NCBI GenBank assembly: GCA_039817415.1
Contig: JBCBVV010000040.1
Location: 1 to 60,219, forward strand
Source of the DNA: JALEFZ01 sp039817415
GTDB taxonomy: Bacteria > Bacteroidota > Bacteroidia > J057
Length of the DNA: 60,219 nucleotides
Reading direction: 5' to 3'
Shown: piece by piece, positions 9,138 through 18,024 of the stretch
Position numbering within the stretch: the first letter of the stretch is position 1
Layout: every line of letters starts with the position of its first letter
Program-made: the position numbers and the translations under genes
The notes under the pieces: model-generated
Database searches by the model: none
What the model was told of the DNA's origin: nothing
What the model saw: the letters and a program-made list of their open reading frames with translations, nothing else

Positions 9138-11834
9138 ATGATGGAACACTTTAGATTTAGTTGGAAGATGCTAGGCATGTTTTTCCTACTTCATTCCTTT
9201 TCTCATTTTTACGGACAAGAAATTGAATCACCTGATTTGGGAAGTCTGAGCAGGGATAGTCTTGATTCGTACTTTTTTAACGAAAAACAAAAGGCCGACA
9301 AATTGTCCAATCAGGGCAAGCTGTATGAAGCGGAAGCCATTTATGGCAGAATTCTTCAAGAAAGCGAAAAGCTCCCCTATGAGGATATCAAATTCCGTTT
9401 TGGACTATATGCCGAGTACTCCTTTTTATACAGCCAACAGAAGCTAGCCGATCCCCAACAACAACTCTACTATCTCGAAAAGGCCAAATCCGTTTTGGTT
9501 GAGGACTCTGTATCCACCTACATTTTAGGCTTCTACTATCTAGACCTTGCCAGTTTGAAGTGGGAGGAAGGGGATTATGAAGAAATGATGGGGTACGTTC
9601 GTAAAGCTACCCAAGTCTTTGAGTCTCGAAGGGAAGAATCTATTGCAGAAATCGGCCTCAGCGATGCTATCTACACTGAATCTTCCGGAAAAGAATGGAA
9701 AATCAGAGCTTATTTTGCGATGAAGGAAGAAGAAAAGATGTTGGCTGCCTACCAAGAGCTTCTTGATTTTGCTTCCAAGTACAAGGAGGTAGACTTATCC
9801 TTTACCCTTGGAACATCTGCCTTTAGGATTGGGAGATACTATCAATCCAATAACCTAGAAAAAGCTTCTTTTTATTTTGACCGATCCATTCGTTTGGCGA
9901 CCACACAGAATGAAAAACTCTATTCTTATATATGCAAAGGTTTGGCTTGCCTAGATGCGGGAAAACCCCAAAAGGCCCTTCAAATTGTCAACATCCTTAA
10001 GAAATTTGAGAAGATATCCCCTCTACAGGAATTGAACATATTAGAAATTGCTGCCAGAACGTATGGAGAGTTGGGTGACAAAAATCGCTTGGTTCAAACT
10101 ACCAACAGGGCCCTTAGTCTCATGAACACGCAGGATACCAAGATCGATGTACTTGATTTCAAAGAGGAAAACTTCACCTATTTCGATCGACTCAAATATC
10201 CTGTTCTTCTAACGCAGTTCGCCAGCTTTCTAGAATTGGTTGATGATGAAAAGCTAACCACCACTGCCCAACAACTCTATGCCATTTGTTTGGATGTCTT
10301 TAGCAAAAGGTTAGATCATCAACCGGTAAGCAATCATTTGCAAACATATCATCTGATTCAAAGCAGAATCCTTCCAGAATTAATCTTGGCAGAGGCGAGT
10401 CAAGCTGAAAAAGAGTCTCTTTTGAACAAAATGGAAATGATTGAAACAAGAGCACGTTTTAATCAACTTCTTTTCAATCGTGCCTTAGCCAAACGGCAAT
10501 CCAGTCAGGACTCTCTTTTTGCAGCAGAAAATGATATCCGAAAGAAGATCACTGTTCTCAAACGCAATCAGGCTAAGGAAGATTCCCTTAGCGAACAGCA
10601 GATTTTTAACCTCGAACTAGAATTAGATGCCATACAAGAGCAACTCAGCCAAGAAAGCAAGGCAATCTATGGTCTGGCAAATGCTTCGGTAGATGATATC
10701 TCTTTTCCAGACTTGCCTAATACCCTTATCCTCAAGTTCATGATTACACGAGGGCAATTGTATCGGGTACAACTCCTCAACAAAGTCGTTGAGGTAAAGG
10801 ATCTTGGCAAATTTGAGCCTATCGAACAGAAAGTTGATAGCTTCCTCACTTTGTTAAAAAACCCCTCTCAGCGAGAAGCCTTGGATCAGCTAGGATCAGA
10901 TTTGTATCAGGATTTGATGAAAAAGCTTGACTTTCCACTTCATACCGTAATTGTTGCAGACCAGTCCTTGCTTTATCTGCCATTTGAGTTGTTAAAAACG
11001 GAATCGGACTATCTGCTCAGGAAAACAGCTATTTCTTATGCAAAAGGGTTCATGTATATCCAACAGGACCTTTTCCCTCAGGTAGCTCATACTCAAAGTG
11101 TCTCTTTCTTTGCACCAGAGTATAGCAAATATGAACCTTCCAAAGATGAATTAGCCATACGTGGGGAAGCCTACGATTTAAGCGGCGCCAAAGAGGAGGT
11201 GGAGAGTTTGTCTAAATTGACCAATGGAAGGATTTTCAGTAAAGAGAAGGCTAGCAAGGAACAGTTTTTCAATTTAGCAGGGGATTATGCTGTGATTCAT
11301 ATCGCAGGGCACGCTTATTTGAATGACGAAGATCCCGAACTTAGCAACCTCGTTTTCTCAGATCAGGCTGAGGACAACAAGCTCTATATTTCCGAGCTAT
11401 ATGGCTTTAAGAGCAATGCCAATCTGGCCGTATTGAGTGCGTGTAATAGCGGAGTCGGTGGCTATAAAGATGGCAAGGGAATGGTTTCTCTTTCGGAGGC
11501 ATTTATGTATGCAGGTATACCGGCTACGGTTTCTTCTTTATGGAGTGCACCTGATCAGGCGACCAAGGAAATCATGATCTCCTTTTACCAATATCTCAAG
11601 GAGGGCAAACCCAAATCTATTGCCCTTCAACAAGCCAAGCTGGATTATCTAGACAATACCAGCAATCCTAAACTGGCTCATCCGTATTACTGGGCGCCCT
11701 TTGTGCTTTATGGAAATGATGCTCCCATAGACTTAAGATCTGGTGGGATGGAATGGTTGTATTGGCCGATGGGATTGGCGGTGATTTTGGTAGTTGGTAT
11801 GCTCTTTTACATAGGAAGAAGGAAGAATGCCTAG
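9138..11834 (+). CDS. TPR-CHAT domain protein, secreted/membrane-anchored
   Basis: An 898-residue protein with a signal peptide (to about residue 28), a long TPR region (about 40-400), a helical coiled segment (about 420-530), and a C-terminal CHAT caspase-like domain ending before a final TM helix (about residues 876-893). The putative His-Cys dyad is intact: His at about 725 in HIAGHAY and Cys at about 769 in LSACNSG. The C-terminal helix followed by RRKN suggests anchoring with the CHAT domain outside the cytoplasm. The ORF can be read from GTG 9135, but ATG 9138 or 9141 is preferred. The nearby ECF sigma and TPR anti-sigma genes match a grouping often seen in Saprospiria. Substrate unknown. 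Confidence 0.9.
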   Translation: MMEHFRFSWKMLGMFFLLHSFSHFYGQEIESPDLGSLSRDSLDSYFFNEKQKADKLSNQGKLYEAEAIYGRILQESEKLPYEDIKFRFGLYAEYSFLYSQQKLADPQQQLYYLEKAKSVLVEDSVSTYILGFYYLDLASLKWEEGDYEEMMGYVRKATQVFESRREESIAEIGLSDAIYTESSGKEWKIRAYFAMKEEEKMLAAYQELLDFASKYKEVDLSFTLGTSAFRIGRYYQSNNLEKASFYFDRSIRLATTQNEKLYSYICKGLACLDAGKPQKALQIVNILKKFEKISPLQELNILEIAARTYGELGDKNRLVQTTNRALSLMNTQDTKIDVLDFKEENFTYFDRLKYPVLLTQFASFLELVDDEKLTTTAQQLYAICLDVFSKRLDHQPVSNHLQTYHLIQSRILPELILAEASQAEKESLLNKMEMIETRARFNQLLFNRALAKRQSSQDSLFAAENDIRKKITVLKRNQAKEDSLSEQQIFNLELELDAIQEQLSQESKAIYGLANASVDDISFPDLPNTLILKFMITRGQLYRVQLLNKVVEVKDLGKFEPIEQKVDSFLTLLKNPSQREALDQLGSDLYQDLMKKLDFPLHTVIVADQSLLYLPFELLKTESDYLLRKTAISYAKGFMYIQQDLFPQVAHTQSVSFFAPEYSKYEPSKDELAIRGEAYDLSGAKEEVESLSKLTNGRIFSKEKASKEQFFNLAGDYAVIHIAGHAYLNDEDPELSNLVFSDQAEDNKLYISELYGFKSNANLAVLSACNSGVGGYKDGKGMVSLSEAFMYAGIPATVSSLWSAPDQATKEIMISFYQYLKEGKPKSIALQQAKLDYLDNTSNPKLAHPYYWAPFVLYGNDAPIDLRSGGMEWLYWPMGLAVILVVGMLFYIGRRKNA

Positions 11835-11869
11835 TGGCACCTTCCTTCCATCACGAGAAAAAGAGTTAT

Positions 11870-13243
11870 TTATCTAATTTTTTCCACCTTAAAGCAGATT
11901 CCGCGATTGGCAGAGCCTTGGCTTCGGGTTATGTACATGTATTCCTTACCCAGCTTAAGGTCTTTTACCTTTAGTTTTACCCTTTCCCATTTTCCTTCTT
12001 CTCCATTCCAAAGCTTGTTTTTGATATTCATTTGTATGTCAAAGGTGGCTTCCCCATTAGCTGCTTCACCAACCAACCTAAATTCCCTTGATTTTTCTAT
12101 GGGGTAAGCCAAATCCCAACTGGTGGATGCATTAATCGGGCGTACAGGAACGGGCAGGAGAAGACTTGGTCCTTTCTTAGCAGTTTGTTGTGGACCAAAG
12201 AGATACTCAAAGTTTGTTCCTCGAACCACCCTGGACAGCTTTCTTCGCTTGGTGGGATAATTCTTAGGTAAATCAACTACACGATTTGGTTTGTTCCCCA
12301 ATGGATCGAGGGAGGCTCCACCCGATTGAATTTTACCTTTGAGATAGACACCTATGGTTCCATAAAAGTCGTGCTTCCAGCGATCTTCTTGGCTAAGTCC
12401 CATCATACGGGTAAAAGTGACTCGGTAAGTTCCTGTGTAGTTCCTCGTATCAGGAGCTTTGGTGGCTGAAATCGTACCTCCTGCCGGATTATACCTATAG
12501 ATACTTTTGTTGGTGGTAGTAGCCCAAATTTTCCCTTTGCCAGCATCCAGGCTTACAAAATCTCTTCTTGTGCCTGGAAGTAACTTCCATTGTTTGGAGG
12601 ACACATCCCACTTGCGGATTCTTTTACCCAAGTCGATGATGTACAAATTGGCATTGGCGAAATCTATTGCAATATCTGTTGCCTTTCCTGGCATGACCGT
12701 ATATTTCCCTTTGATATACCTGACAATCGAATTGTCCTTTAGCAGGTAGATCATGTAGGTAGGCGCAAAAACTACCATTCTTTTCACTTTCCCCTTGTAC
12801 TTTGGGTCAATGGAAAAGGGCCTCCATCCATTTGAATACCTAACGGGGCTAGAAGTATAAACATTTACCCCAAAAAGGCTTCCATCTCGCCCACAGGCTA
12901 TATAGGAAATGTTACTGCCTTTATTCGACCAGACACTTCTGCCATTGACTGACTTTAGCTCCTTGCCTGTTTTATTGGAGGCAGCAGCATGAACAATCCC
13001 TGATCGACTAATGGATATATTTGATAAGGGAGTGGACCTTCCTCCCTTATTTTCAAAGGCTTTCCTTGAGGGATTGTAGACGAAAAGGTTCTTGTTTTTA
13101 TCGATTACAAAGACTTTCCCATCCTTTGGATTAATAGCCACATCGTTGGCTGAACCAGTTACTTTTGTAAAGGATTGAGAAAAACCAAGTTGCAGGCATA
13201 ATATACTCCAGAAAAGTACTATGGTGGATTTCATAAATTTCAT
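11870..13243 (-). CDS. secreted tectonin-like beta-propeller protein
   Basis: A 457-residue protein with a clear signal peptide (cleavage after about residue 22, GFSQ). Residues about 25-260 contain roughly six repeats of the tectonin kind, with phrases such as VTGSANDVAINPKDGKVFVI and YIACGRDGSLFGVN. The C-terminal 200 residues begin near YRVTFTRMMG and form a second, beta-rich domain that I cannot assign. Tectonin propellers usually bind glycans or lipopolysaccharide, so an exported lectin-like role is possible. It is convergent with the CHAT gene (35 nt apart) and divergent from the sigma-factor gene. The ATG at 13234 is an equally good start. Confidence 0.8.
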   Translation of the reverse strand: MKFMKSTIVLFWSILCLQLGFSQSFTKVTGSANDVAINPKDGKVFVIDKNKNLFVYNPSRKAFENKGGRSTPLSNISISRSGIVHAAASNKTGKELKSVNGRSVWSNKGSNISYIACGRDGSLFGVNVYTSSPVRYSNGWRPFSIDPKYKGKVKRMVVFAPTYMIYLLKDNSIVRYIKGKYTVMPGKATDIAIDFANANLYIIDLGKRIRKWDVSSKQWKLLPGTRRDFVSLDAGKGKIWATTTNKSIYRYNPAGGTISATKAPDTRNYTGTYRVTFTRMMGLSQEDRWKHDFYGTIGVYLKGKIQSGGASLDPLGNKPNRVVDLPKNYPTKRRKLSRVVRGTNFEYLFGPQQTAKKGPSLLLPVPVRPINASTSWDLAYPIEKSREFRLVGEAANGEATFDIQMNIKNKLWNGEEGKWERVKLKVKDLKLGKEYMYITRSQGSANRGICFKVEKIR

Positions 13244-13462
13244 ATTAATCTCTCTTTAAGGAAATGTTTTGAACTTCTTATTGGGAAAGGAACTCTTCCT
13301 TCTCTGATTTACTTGAAGATTAATAGGTTGATCATTGTAAAGGTTAACAAACATGACACATTTCTTTTTTTTTGATCAAAAGTCATCCTTAGAAGAGGTT
13401 AGACTTACATTTCTATTACTTTTTCTTTCAATCTTGTTAACTTTTTGAAATAAGATGTACCA

Positions 13463-14014
13463 ATGGTTAGAAATGAGGAAGAGCTTCAGCAAAGGTTGAG
13501 AAACAATGATCGGCAAGCTCTACGTGAAGTGTACTTAAGGTATAAGGGTGATTTTCTGAATTTCTTCAGGTCAAAGGGCTCTCAGGGAGTTGATTTGGAG
13601 GACATCTACCACGAATCCGTGGTTGTTCTTCATCAAAACTTCGTGATGAAGCAGCTCCAACTCGAGAAGGCCAGTATCAAATCCTACCTCTTTGCTATCG
13701 GGAAGAACAAGGTTCTGCAGGTCTTCAAGGGGATTCAGAGACTTGATTTTACCGATTCTGTGGAGGAAATACCCCACGCACAAGACCTCCTAGATCAAGG
13801 TGATATGACGGAGGAAAGGAAAAGGAAACTAGCTTACGGCTATAAGATGTTAGGAGCCAAATGCAGAGAATTGCTTAACCTGTACTATTACAGAGGGTTT
13901 ACGATCAAGGAGATGGTGGCAAGCACATCTTATAAAGATGAGAATACTGTTAAGAGCTATAAATCAAGATGCATGAAAAAGCTAAAAGAGTTAACCAGGG
14001 TACAAAATGGATAG
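13463..14014 (+). CDS. RNA polymerase sigma factor, sigma-70/ECF family
   Basis: A 183-residue ECF-type sigma factor. Region 2 spans about residues 20-95 (VYLRYKGDFLNFF, DLEDIYHESVVVL, YLFAIGKNKV) and region 4 about 120-180 with a helix-turn-helix (LLNLYYYRGFTIKEMVAST followed by NTVKSYKSRCMKKL). It would direct RNA polymerase to a small stress or envelope regulon. The stop overlaps the start of the next gene by 8 nt, and that gene has anti-sigma features. The 219-bp gap upstream, shared with the propeller gene, is A/T-rich and probably holds both promoters, but I could not fix them. Confidence 0.92.
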   Translation: MVRNEEELQQRLRNNDRQALREVYLRYKGDFLNFFRSKGSQGVDLEDIYHESVVVLHQNFVMKQLQLEKASIKSYLFAIGKNKVLQVFKGIQRLDFTDSVEEIPHAQDLLDQGDMTEERKRKLAYGYKMLGAKCRELLNLYYYRGFTIKEMVASTSYKDENTVKSYKSRCMKKLKELTRVQNG

Positions 14015-14729
14015 AGAAAGGATTTTTCGAAGAAAGCTTCTAGGTCAATTGACCGCAGAGGAAGATGTAGAGCTGGAATCATTGCTTCAGCAGGACCCTT
14101 CTGCCAAGGAAGAATTTGAATCCTATCGAGAGACCATGTTTGCTGTTGTAGCAGGAGAGAAGGAGGAGCTCAAGGAATTTCTACATTCACTAGATGAACC
14201 TGCTAAAACCCGGAGCCTTACCTTCCAGTGGTATGCTATCGCAGCCACTCTTATCCTACTCCTTACCCTTTCTTTCTTATTCTTCCGCCCAGGGAACGCA
14301 AGTGACCTATATAGTGAGTACTACGAAAGCTACCCCAATGTCTACCTTCCCGTTACCAGAGATTATGCAGGGCAGGATAGCCTCTTGTATACAGCTTTCC
14401 TTCAATATGAATCCAAGCGGTACACATTGGCTGCTCAATCATTTGAAAACTATCTGACAAGAGTGGACACTGCCAGCGAAGTATCATTTTATCACGCTAT
14501 GTCCCTCATGCAATTAGAAGAATGGGACAAAGCAGCTGGCCTCCTCGATGAATTGAAAAATTCAGGCGGAGCAAAGGACTTTGAAGCGGAGATTTATTGG
14601 TACAGGAGTTTGATTGATCTCAAAAGGAAGAATCCATCTGCGGCAAAAGAATCGTTAAACCGTCTCTTGGAAACAGGAAGTTCATTTAAAAAAGGAGAAG
14701 CCAAGCAATTGTTAGAAAAGTTGAACTGA
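14007..14729 (+). CDS. membrane TPR protein, probable anti-sigma factor
   Basis: A 240-residue single-pass membrane protein. The cytoplasmic N-terminus (1-70; RRKLLGQLTAEEDVELESLL) has the shape of an anti-sigma/zinc-finger-like domain without cysteines. A TM helix spans about residues 74-94, and the outer part (110-240) contains about three TPR repeats. It overlaps the sigma gene by 8 nt, which implies coupling. By analogy with sigma/anti-sigma pairs it would hold the sigma factor at the membrane and sense an external partner through its TPRs; the nearby TPR-CHAT protein is a candidate. That link is inference. Confidence 0.82.
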   Translation: MDRERIFRRKLLGQLTAEEDVELESLLQQDPSAKEEFESYRETMFAVVAGEKEELKEFLHSLDEPAKTRSLTFQWYAIAATLILLLTLSFLFFRPGNASDLYSEYYESYPNVYLPVTRDYAGQDSLLYTAFLQYESKRYTLAAQSFENYLTRVDTASEVSFYHAMSLMQLEEWDKAAGLLDELKNSGGAKDFEAEIYWYRSLIDLKRKNPSAAKESLNRLLETGSSFKKGEAKQLLEKLN

Positions 14730-14735
14730 TTTCAT

Positions 14736-15809
14736 TTAGTTTTGGTTCCACCAAATAGCCGAATGGGCCTTTTCTTCACCATCAAGAAGGAGCTTCACCC
14801 AATAATAGCCAGACGGCAAATCATTTCTTATCTCTATTAACTGGTCCGAAGCCGACTGTACCTCTTGGCTTATGGTTTGTACGCATTTCCCATCAAGAGA
14901 ATAAACATGGACCTCTAAAGTAGAAGGTTTTACAAAAGAGGCAGTCCATACAAGTTTTTTATCTTTTCTAAGGTATAGTTTAGGGCTAGAAGCATTTTCT
15001 TCGATGGAAGTGGAATTTCCTACAAGAATCCATTCAAGCGCATTTTTGATGAGCTGCTTAAATGATTCGTCTGAGGTATAATTGCTAGCGGCATGTCCAA
15101 GAGAAGTATAAAAAGCCTTCCCTCCAGAAGGTAGCACCCTATACTGCGCGGTCATTCTAGCAGCATCATAGGATTGATTTCCAGTTGACTCCACCTCTAG
15201 CAGTTTAACAAAATCATTATTTAAGTAGCCATTCTCCCAGTAGTAATATTCCTCTGTCTTGTTCCAGGGATCGGGAAGACTTTGGCGAAGAATCACTTCT
15301 GTTCCTACAAGGAACATATCGGCGTTTTTGTTGCTACTCGTATGGTTGGGGTTTTGCTGAACGGAGCAACCTGACAAGGTTTCTGCATACCAATCCCAGC
15401 TTCCTTTATCGCCACCATTAGCCGTGCTATGTCTGTAGGTATCAGAGGCGGCATGAATTCCTAGATAAGATCCGCCTTGTTGGATATAGGCTTCAAAATT
15501 GGCTCTTTCTGTTGCAGTTAACCCAGCGTCGCCAGAAGTATTCGAAAATACCACCAAAGCAAAAGAATCCAGACTTGCCTGAGAAGAAAAATGAACTCCC
15601 GTTTCATCGTCAACTAGCACAAATCCCAAACTGTCGCCTAGCTCTTCAAACATTTGAGCGGAAACCTCTCTTGTCTTGTGATCAAAACCAGTTGTCTCAG
15701 TATAGTGCAAAATTCTAATTTGACCATTCACCCCATATATACCCATCAAGTGAACAAAAGCCCATAAAAAAATACGGTGAACATGTAATCTCTTAGGCCA
15801 CATAAGCAT
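14736..15809 (-). CDS. secreted ThuA-domain protein with T9SS sorting tail
   Basis: A 357-residue protein with an N-terminal signal peptide (to about 30), a ThuA-like class-I glutaminase-amidotransferase fold (about 31-265; RILHYTETTGFDHKTREV, GGSYLGIHAASDTYRHS, GKAFYTSLGHAASNY), and a C-terminal domain of about 80 residues (LEVHVYSLDGK, SGYYWVKLLLDGE) typical of type A T9SS cargo. It should be exported and released or attached at the cell surface. ThuA proteins are tied to trehalose or other sugar metabolism, but the substrate here is unknown. It starts 5 nt after the HIT gene, so the two are probably cotranscribed. ATG 15803 is an alternative start. Confidence 0.88.
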   Translation of the reverse strand: MLMWPKRLHVHRIFLWAFVHLMGIYGVNGQIRILHYTETTGFDHKTREVSAQMFEELGDSLGFVLVDDETGVHFSSQASLDSFALVVFSNTSGDAGLTATERANFEAYIQQGGSYLGIHAASDTYRHSTANGGDKGSWDWYAETLSGCSVQQNPNHTSSNKNADMFLVGTEVILRQSLPDPWNKTEEYYYWENGYLNNDFVKLLEVESTGNQSYDAARMTAQYRVLPSGGKAFYTSLGHAASNYTSDESFKQLIKNALEWILVGNSTSIEENASSPKLYLRKDKKLVWTASFVKPSTLEVHVYSLDGKCVQTISQEVQSASDQLIEIRNDLPSGYYWVKLLLDGEEKAHSAIWWNQN

Positions 15810-15814
15810 TTGGC

Positions 15815-16216
15815 TTAAACATTCATGAGATTGGCTCTAATCTGAGAAGCCAATTCTTCCATTTCTTCGGCGCTCATTTGCACAGGATTGGGTTTGAACC
15901 CAAAATCAGCCATAGATTGGATGGGCATCAAATGGATATGGGCATGGGGCACTTCCAATCCCACCACTGCTGTTGCAATTCTTTTACACGGAACAGTTCT
16001 TTCAAGAGCCCTGCCGACTTCCCTAGCAAAGGCATGGAGTCCTAAATAGGTCTCATCATCGAGATCAAAGAGATAATCCACTTCCTTCTTGGGGATGCAG
16101 AGGGTGTGGCCTTTTACCTGTGGACGAATATCGAGAAATGCCAAATAGTCGTCTGTTTCGGCTACTTTGAAAGCAGGGATTTCTCCATTAACAATTTTGG
16201 TGAAGATAGATGCCAT
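15815..16216 (-). CDS. HIT family nucleotide hydrolase/transferase
   Basis: A 133-residue histidine-triad protein with the active-site motif HAHIHLMP (His91, His93, His95). It resembles the Hint branch, which hydrolyses nucleoside phosphoramidates and AMP-lysine-type adducts. Length is normal for the family. It lies downstream of greA, but a hairpin terminator intervenes, so part of its expression may depend on read-through or its own promoter. The ThuA gene follows directly. Confidence 0.95.
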   Translation of the reverse strand: MASIFTKIVNGEIPAFKVAETDDYLAFLDIRPQVKGHTLCIPKKEVDYLFDLDDETYLGLHAFAREVGRALERTVPCKRIATAVVGLEVPHAHIHLMPIQSMADFGFKPNPVQMSAEEMEELASQIRANLMNV

Positions 16217-16221
16217 AGTGT

Positions 16222-16260
16222 CAATAAAAATGAGGCTTCCTCTTGTTGTGAGAAAGCCCC
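16222..16260 (-). terminator. greA terminator
   Basis: On the minus strand an 11-bp stem with two G-U pairs (16260-16250 with 16242-16232) and a 7-nt loop is followed by ATTTTTATTG. It lies between greA and the HIT gene, ending close to the HIT start codon. Confidence 0.55.
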
Positions 16261-16300
16261 ATTAAATTAAAGTTTTTCGAATAGAATATCTATTCCCCTG

Positions 16301-16777
16301 CTATTCGCGAGAGATTTCAAGTACTTCGAATTGCATAGCACCTGCTGGCACCTTAATCTCTACTACATCTCCTACTTCTTTGCCTATCAAGGCTTTCCCT
16401 ACTGGAGATTTCACAGAGATTTTATTCTGACGTACATTCTGCTCCTCTTCTGGTACAAGTGTGTATTTGAATTCTTTCTTCATTTTCAGGTTCATCAACC
16501 TTACTGTAGAAAGGATATATACCTTTGAGATGTCGATATTAGTTTCATCGAGAATCTTAGCAGTAGCAAGTTTGTTTTCAAGTTTACCAATCTCCATCTC
16601 GAGCAGTCCCTGTGCATCCTTCGCAGCATCATACTCTGCATTTTCGCTCAAGTCTCCCAATTCGCGTGCTCTCTGGATCTGATCGGCAATCTCTTTTCTT
16701 TTGGGTCCTTTTAGAGTGGCCAGTTCTTTCTTCAGCCTCTCGTATCCATCTTTGGTTAAATATGTTGTTTCACCCAT
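16301..16777 (-). CDS. greA: transcription elongation factor GreA
   Basis: A 158-residue GreA. The N-terminal coiled coil (1-75) contains LGDLSENAEYDAAKDAQ with the acidic tip residues that enter the RNA polymerase secondary channel and trigger cleavage of backtracked RNA. The C-terminal FKBP-like domain (80-158) is complete (SPVGKALIGKEVGD). The PorV-family gene lies upstream, but its terminator separates them, so greA probably has its own promoter or is expressed by read-through. Confidence 0.97.
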   Translation of the reverse strand: MGETTYLTKDGYERLKKELATLKGPKRKEIADQIQRARELGDLSENAEYDAAKDAQGLLEMEIGKLENKLATAKILDETNIDISKVYILSTVRLMNLKMKKEFKYTLVPEEEQNVRQNKISVKSPVGKALIGKEVGDVVEIKVPAGAMQFEVLEISRE

Positions 16778-16798
16778 TTTTTTATGCTTAAGAGTGAG

Positions 16799-16835
16799 AA
16801 AAAAAATTCTTGGACCAGCCGAGAGGCCAGTCCAA
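16799..16835 (-). terminator. terminator after the PorV-family gene
   Basis: On the minus strand an 11-bp stem (16835-16825 with 16820-16810, two wobble pairs) closed by a 4-nt TCTC loop is followed by AGAATTTTTTTT. It would end the outer-membrane cassette just before greA. Confidence 0.8.
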
Positions 16836-16877
16836 TTATAAATAAGTTCTTGTTACGTAATGAGTTAGGTCTTTTTC

Positions 16878-17957
16878 CTAGATGTCTACTCTAGCTCCCA
16901 ATACAAGGGTTCCCCCAAATGGATTGGTCGTTCTGTAGCTCATATCAAGTGAGAATTTGGAGTAAACTTCTTTCCCCTCTAGATCTCGACGTCCGCTTTT
17001 GAATGGAACCTGGAAGGTAGCACCTGCTCCAAGACCTGTATAAGCATTAAAACGTCCATCTACGCCTACGGTTTCACCAAATATACCATTTTCATACAAA
17101 AATGACCCACGAAGCACTACAAAATCTTTGTATTTATAACTTAGCCCTAGACCTCCTTGGTTGTAATAGAAGGAGTTAGAGATGAAGGCTGCCTCCGCCG
17201 TAACGGTATTGCTATTTCCTACAAAGAAGTCAAGAGACCCGCCCATTGACAACAAAGCAGGTAATTCAAACTCCTCTCCTTGCAGGGCAACTGTACTGGT
17301 GAAGTCGTTGTCATCACGTAGCAACACCCTGGTTGTCAATCCATCACCATCAAAACTCATGGTCGGACCTACATTCCTAAGGGCAATCCCCAATTTGATA
17401 CGATCCTTTTTTCCTGCGCGGTACTGGATACCTGCATCAAAGGCCACACCTGTAGCACCAACCTCAGGTGTTGATTCGTTGATAACCCTCACGGTTGTTC
17501 CTACAAAAATTCTGTCTCCAAATTTCTTGGAATACGTAAGACCTAGGTTAAGGTAAGTAACTCTAAAAGTACCTAGTGATCCGTCTGGAACGGCTACCGT
17601 AGTACGCGGTATGTCTCCGAAGTTAAAGGCATTAATGGCAAGTCCCAGGGTACCTTTGTCATCGCCAAGGGACTGAGAAATACCAAAATAGTTTACGCGG
17701 ATGTCAGATCCGATCAACCATCTTGTGTGAGAAAATAGTAGCTCTGTACCGTCTGTAGTACCGACACCAGCTGGATTGACAAATGAGCTTTCAATCCCTT
17801 CTGTACTACCGATGTTCACCCCGTTAAGGGCAGAACTTCTTGGGACATTGTTAAACAACAATTCGGCAGCACCTGACTGTCCTACCCTCTCAGGTTGAGC
17901 AAATGCAGCTACCAGTGCGAAAACAGTCAGAAATATGAGGAGTAAATATCTTTTCAT
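16878..17957 (-). CDS. PorV/PorQ family outer-membrane protein
   Basis: A 359-residue outer-membrane beta-barrel of the PorV/PorQ family. A signal peptide (MKRYLLLIFLTVFALVAAFAQ) precedes the typical start of the mature protein, GQSGAAELLFNNVPRSSALNG, where the product of the locus is recognised by NNVPRSSALNG-like text. The rest is alternating beta strands ending in ...FGGTLVLGARVDI. In T9SS, PorV carries cargo from the translocon to the attachment complex. I use the ATG at 17957; the frame is open further upstream but that part overlaps the preceding gene and lacks coding sense. It is third in a receptor - cargo - PorV cassette, which suggests service to the giant T9SS protein next door. 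Whether it is the housekeeping PorV is unclear. Confidence 0.88.
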   Translation of the reverse strand: MKRYLLLIFLTVFALVAAFAQPERVGQSGAAELLFNNVPRSSALNGVNIGSTEGIESSFVNPAGVGTTDGTELLFSHTRWLIGSDIRVNYFGISQSLGDDKGTLGLAINAFNFGDIPRTTVAVPDGSLGTFRVTYLNLGLTYSKKFGDRIFVGTTVRVINESTPEVGATGVAFDAGIQYRAGKKDRIKLGIALRNVGPTMSFDGDGLTTRVLLRDDNDFTSTVALQGEEFELPALLSMGGSLDFFVGNSNTVTAEAAFISNSFYYNQGGLGLSYKYKDFVVLRGSFLYENGIFGETVGVDGRFNAYTGLGAGATFQVPFKSGRRDLEGKEVYSKFSLDMSYRTTNPFGGTLVLGARVDI

Positions 17958-17979
17958 GGGAAATATCCTAATGCTTCGA

Positions 17980-18014
17980 TAAAGGAAATAAAGGAACCCC
18001 ATTGAAGGGGTTCC
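17980..18014 (-). terminator. intercistronic terminator-like hairpin
   Basis: GGAACCCC/GGGGTTCC (17993-18000 and 18007-18014) forms an 8-bp stem. On the minus strand it is followed by TTTATTTCCTTTAT, so it may partly end transcription between the giant T9SS gene and the PorV-family gene, tuning their ratio. Confidence 0.6.
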
Positions 18015-18024
18015 ATGTTTTTTG

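Noticed and set aside
9138..11834. CRISPR-linked TPR-CHAT (Craspase) system
   Set aside because: No cas gene or CRISPR array is in the window; the protein has a signal peptide and a C-terminal membrane helix, unlike the cytoplasmic Craspase subunit.
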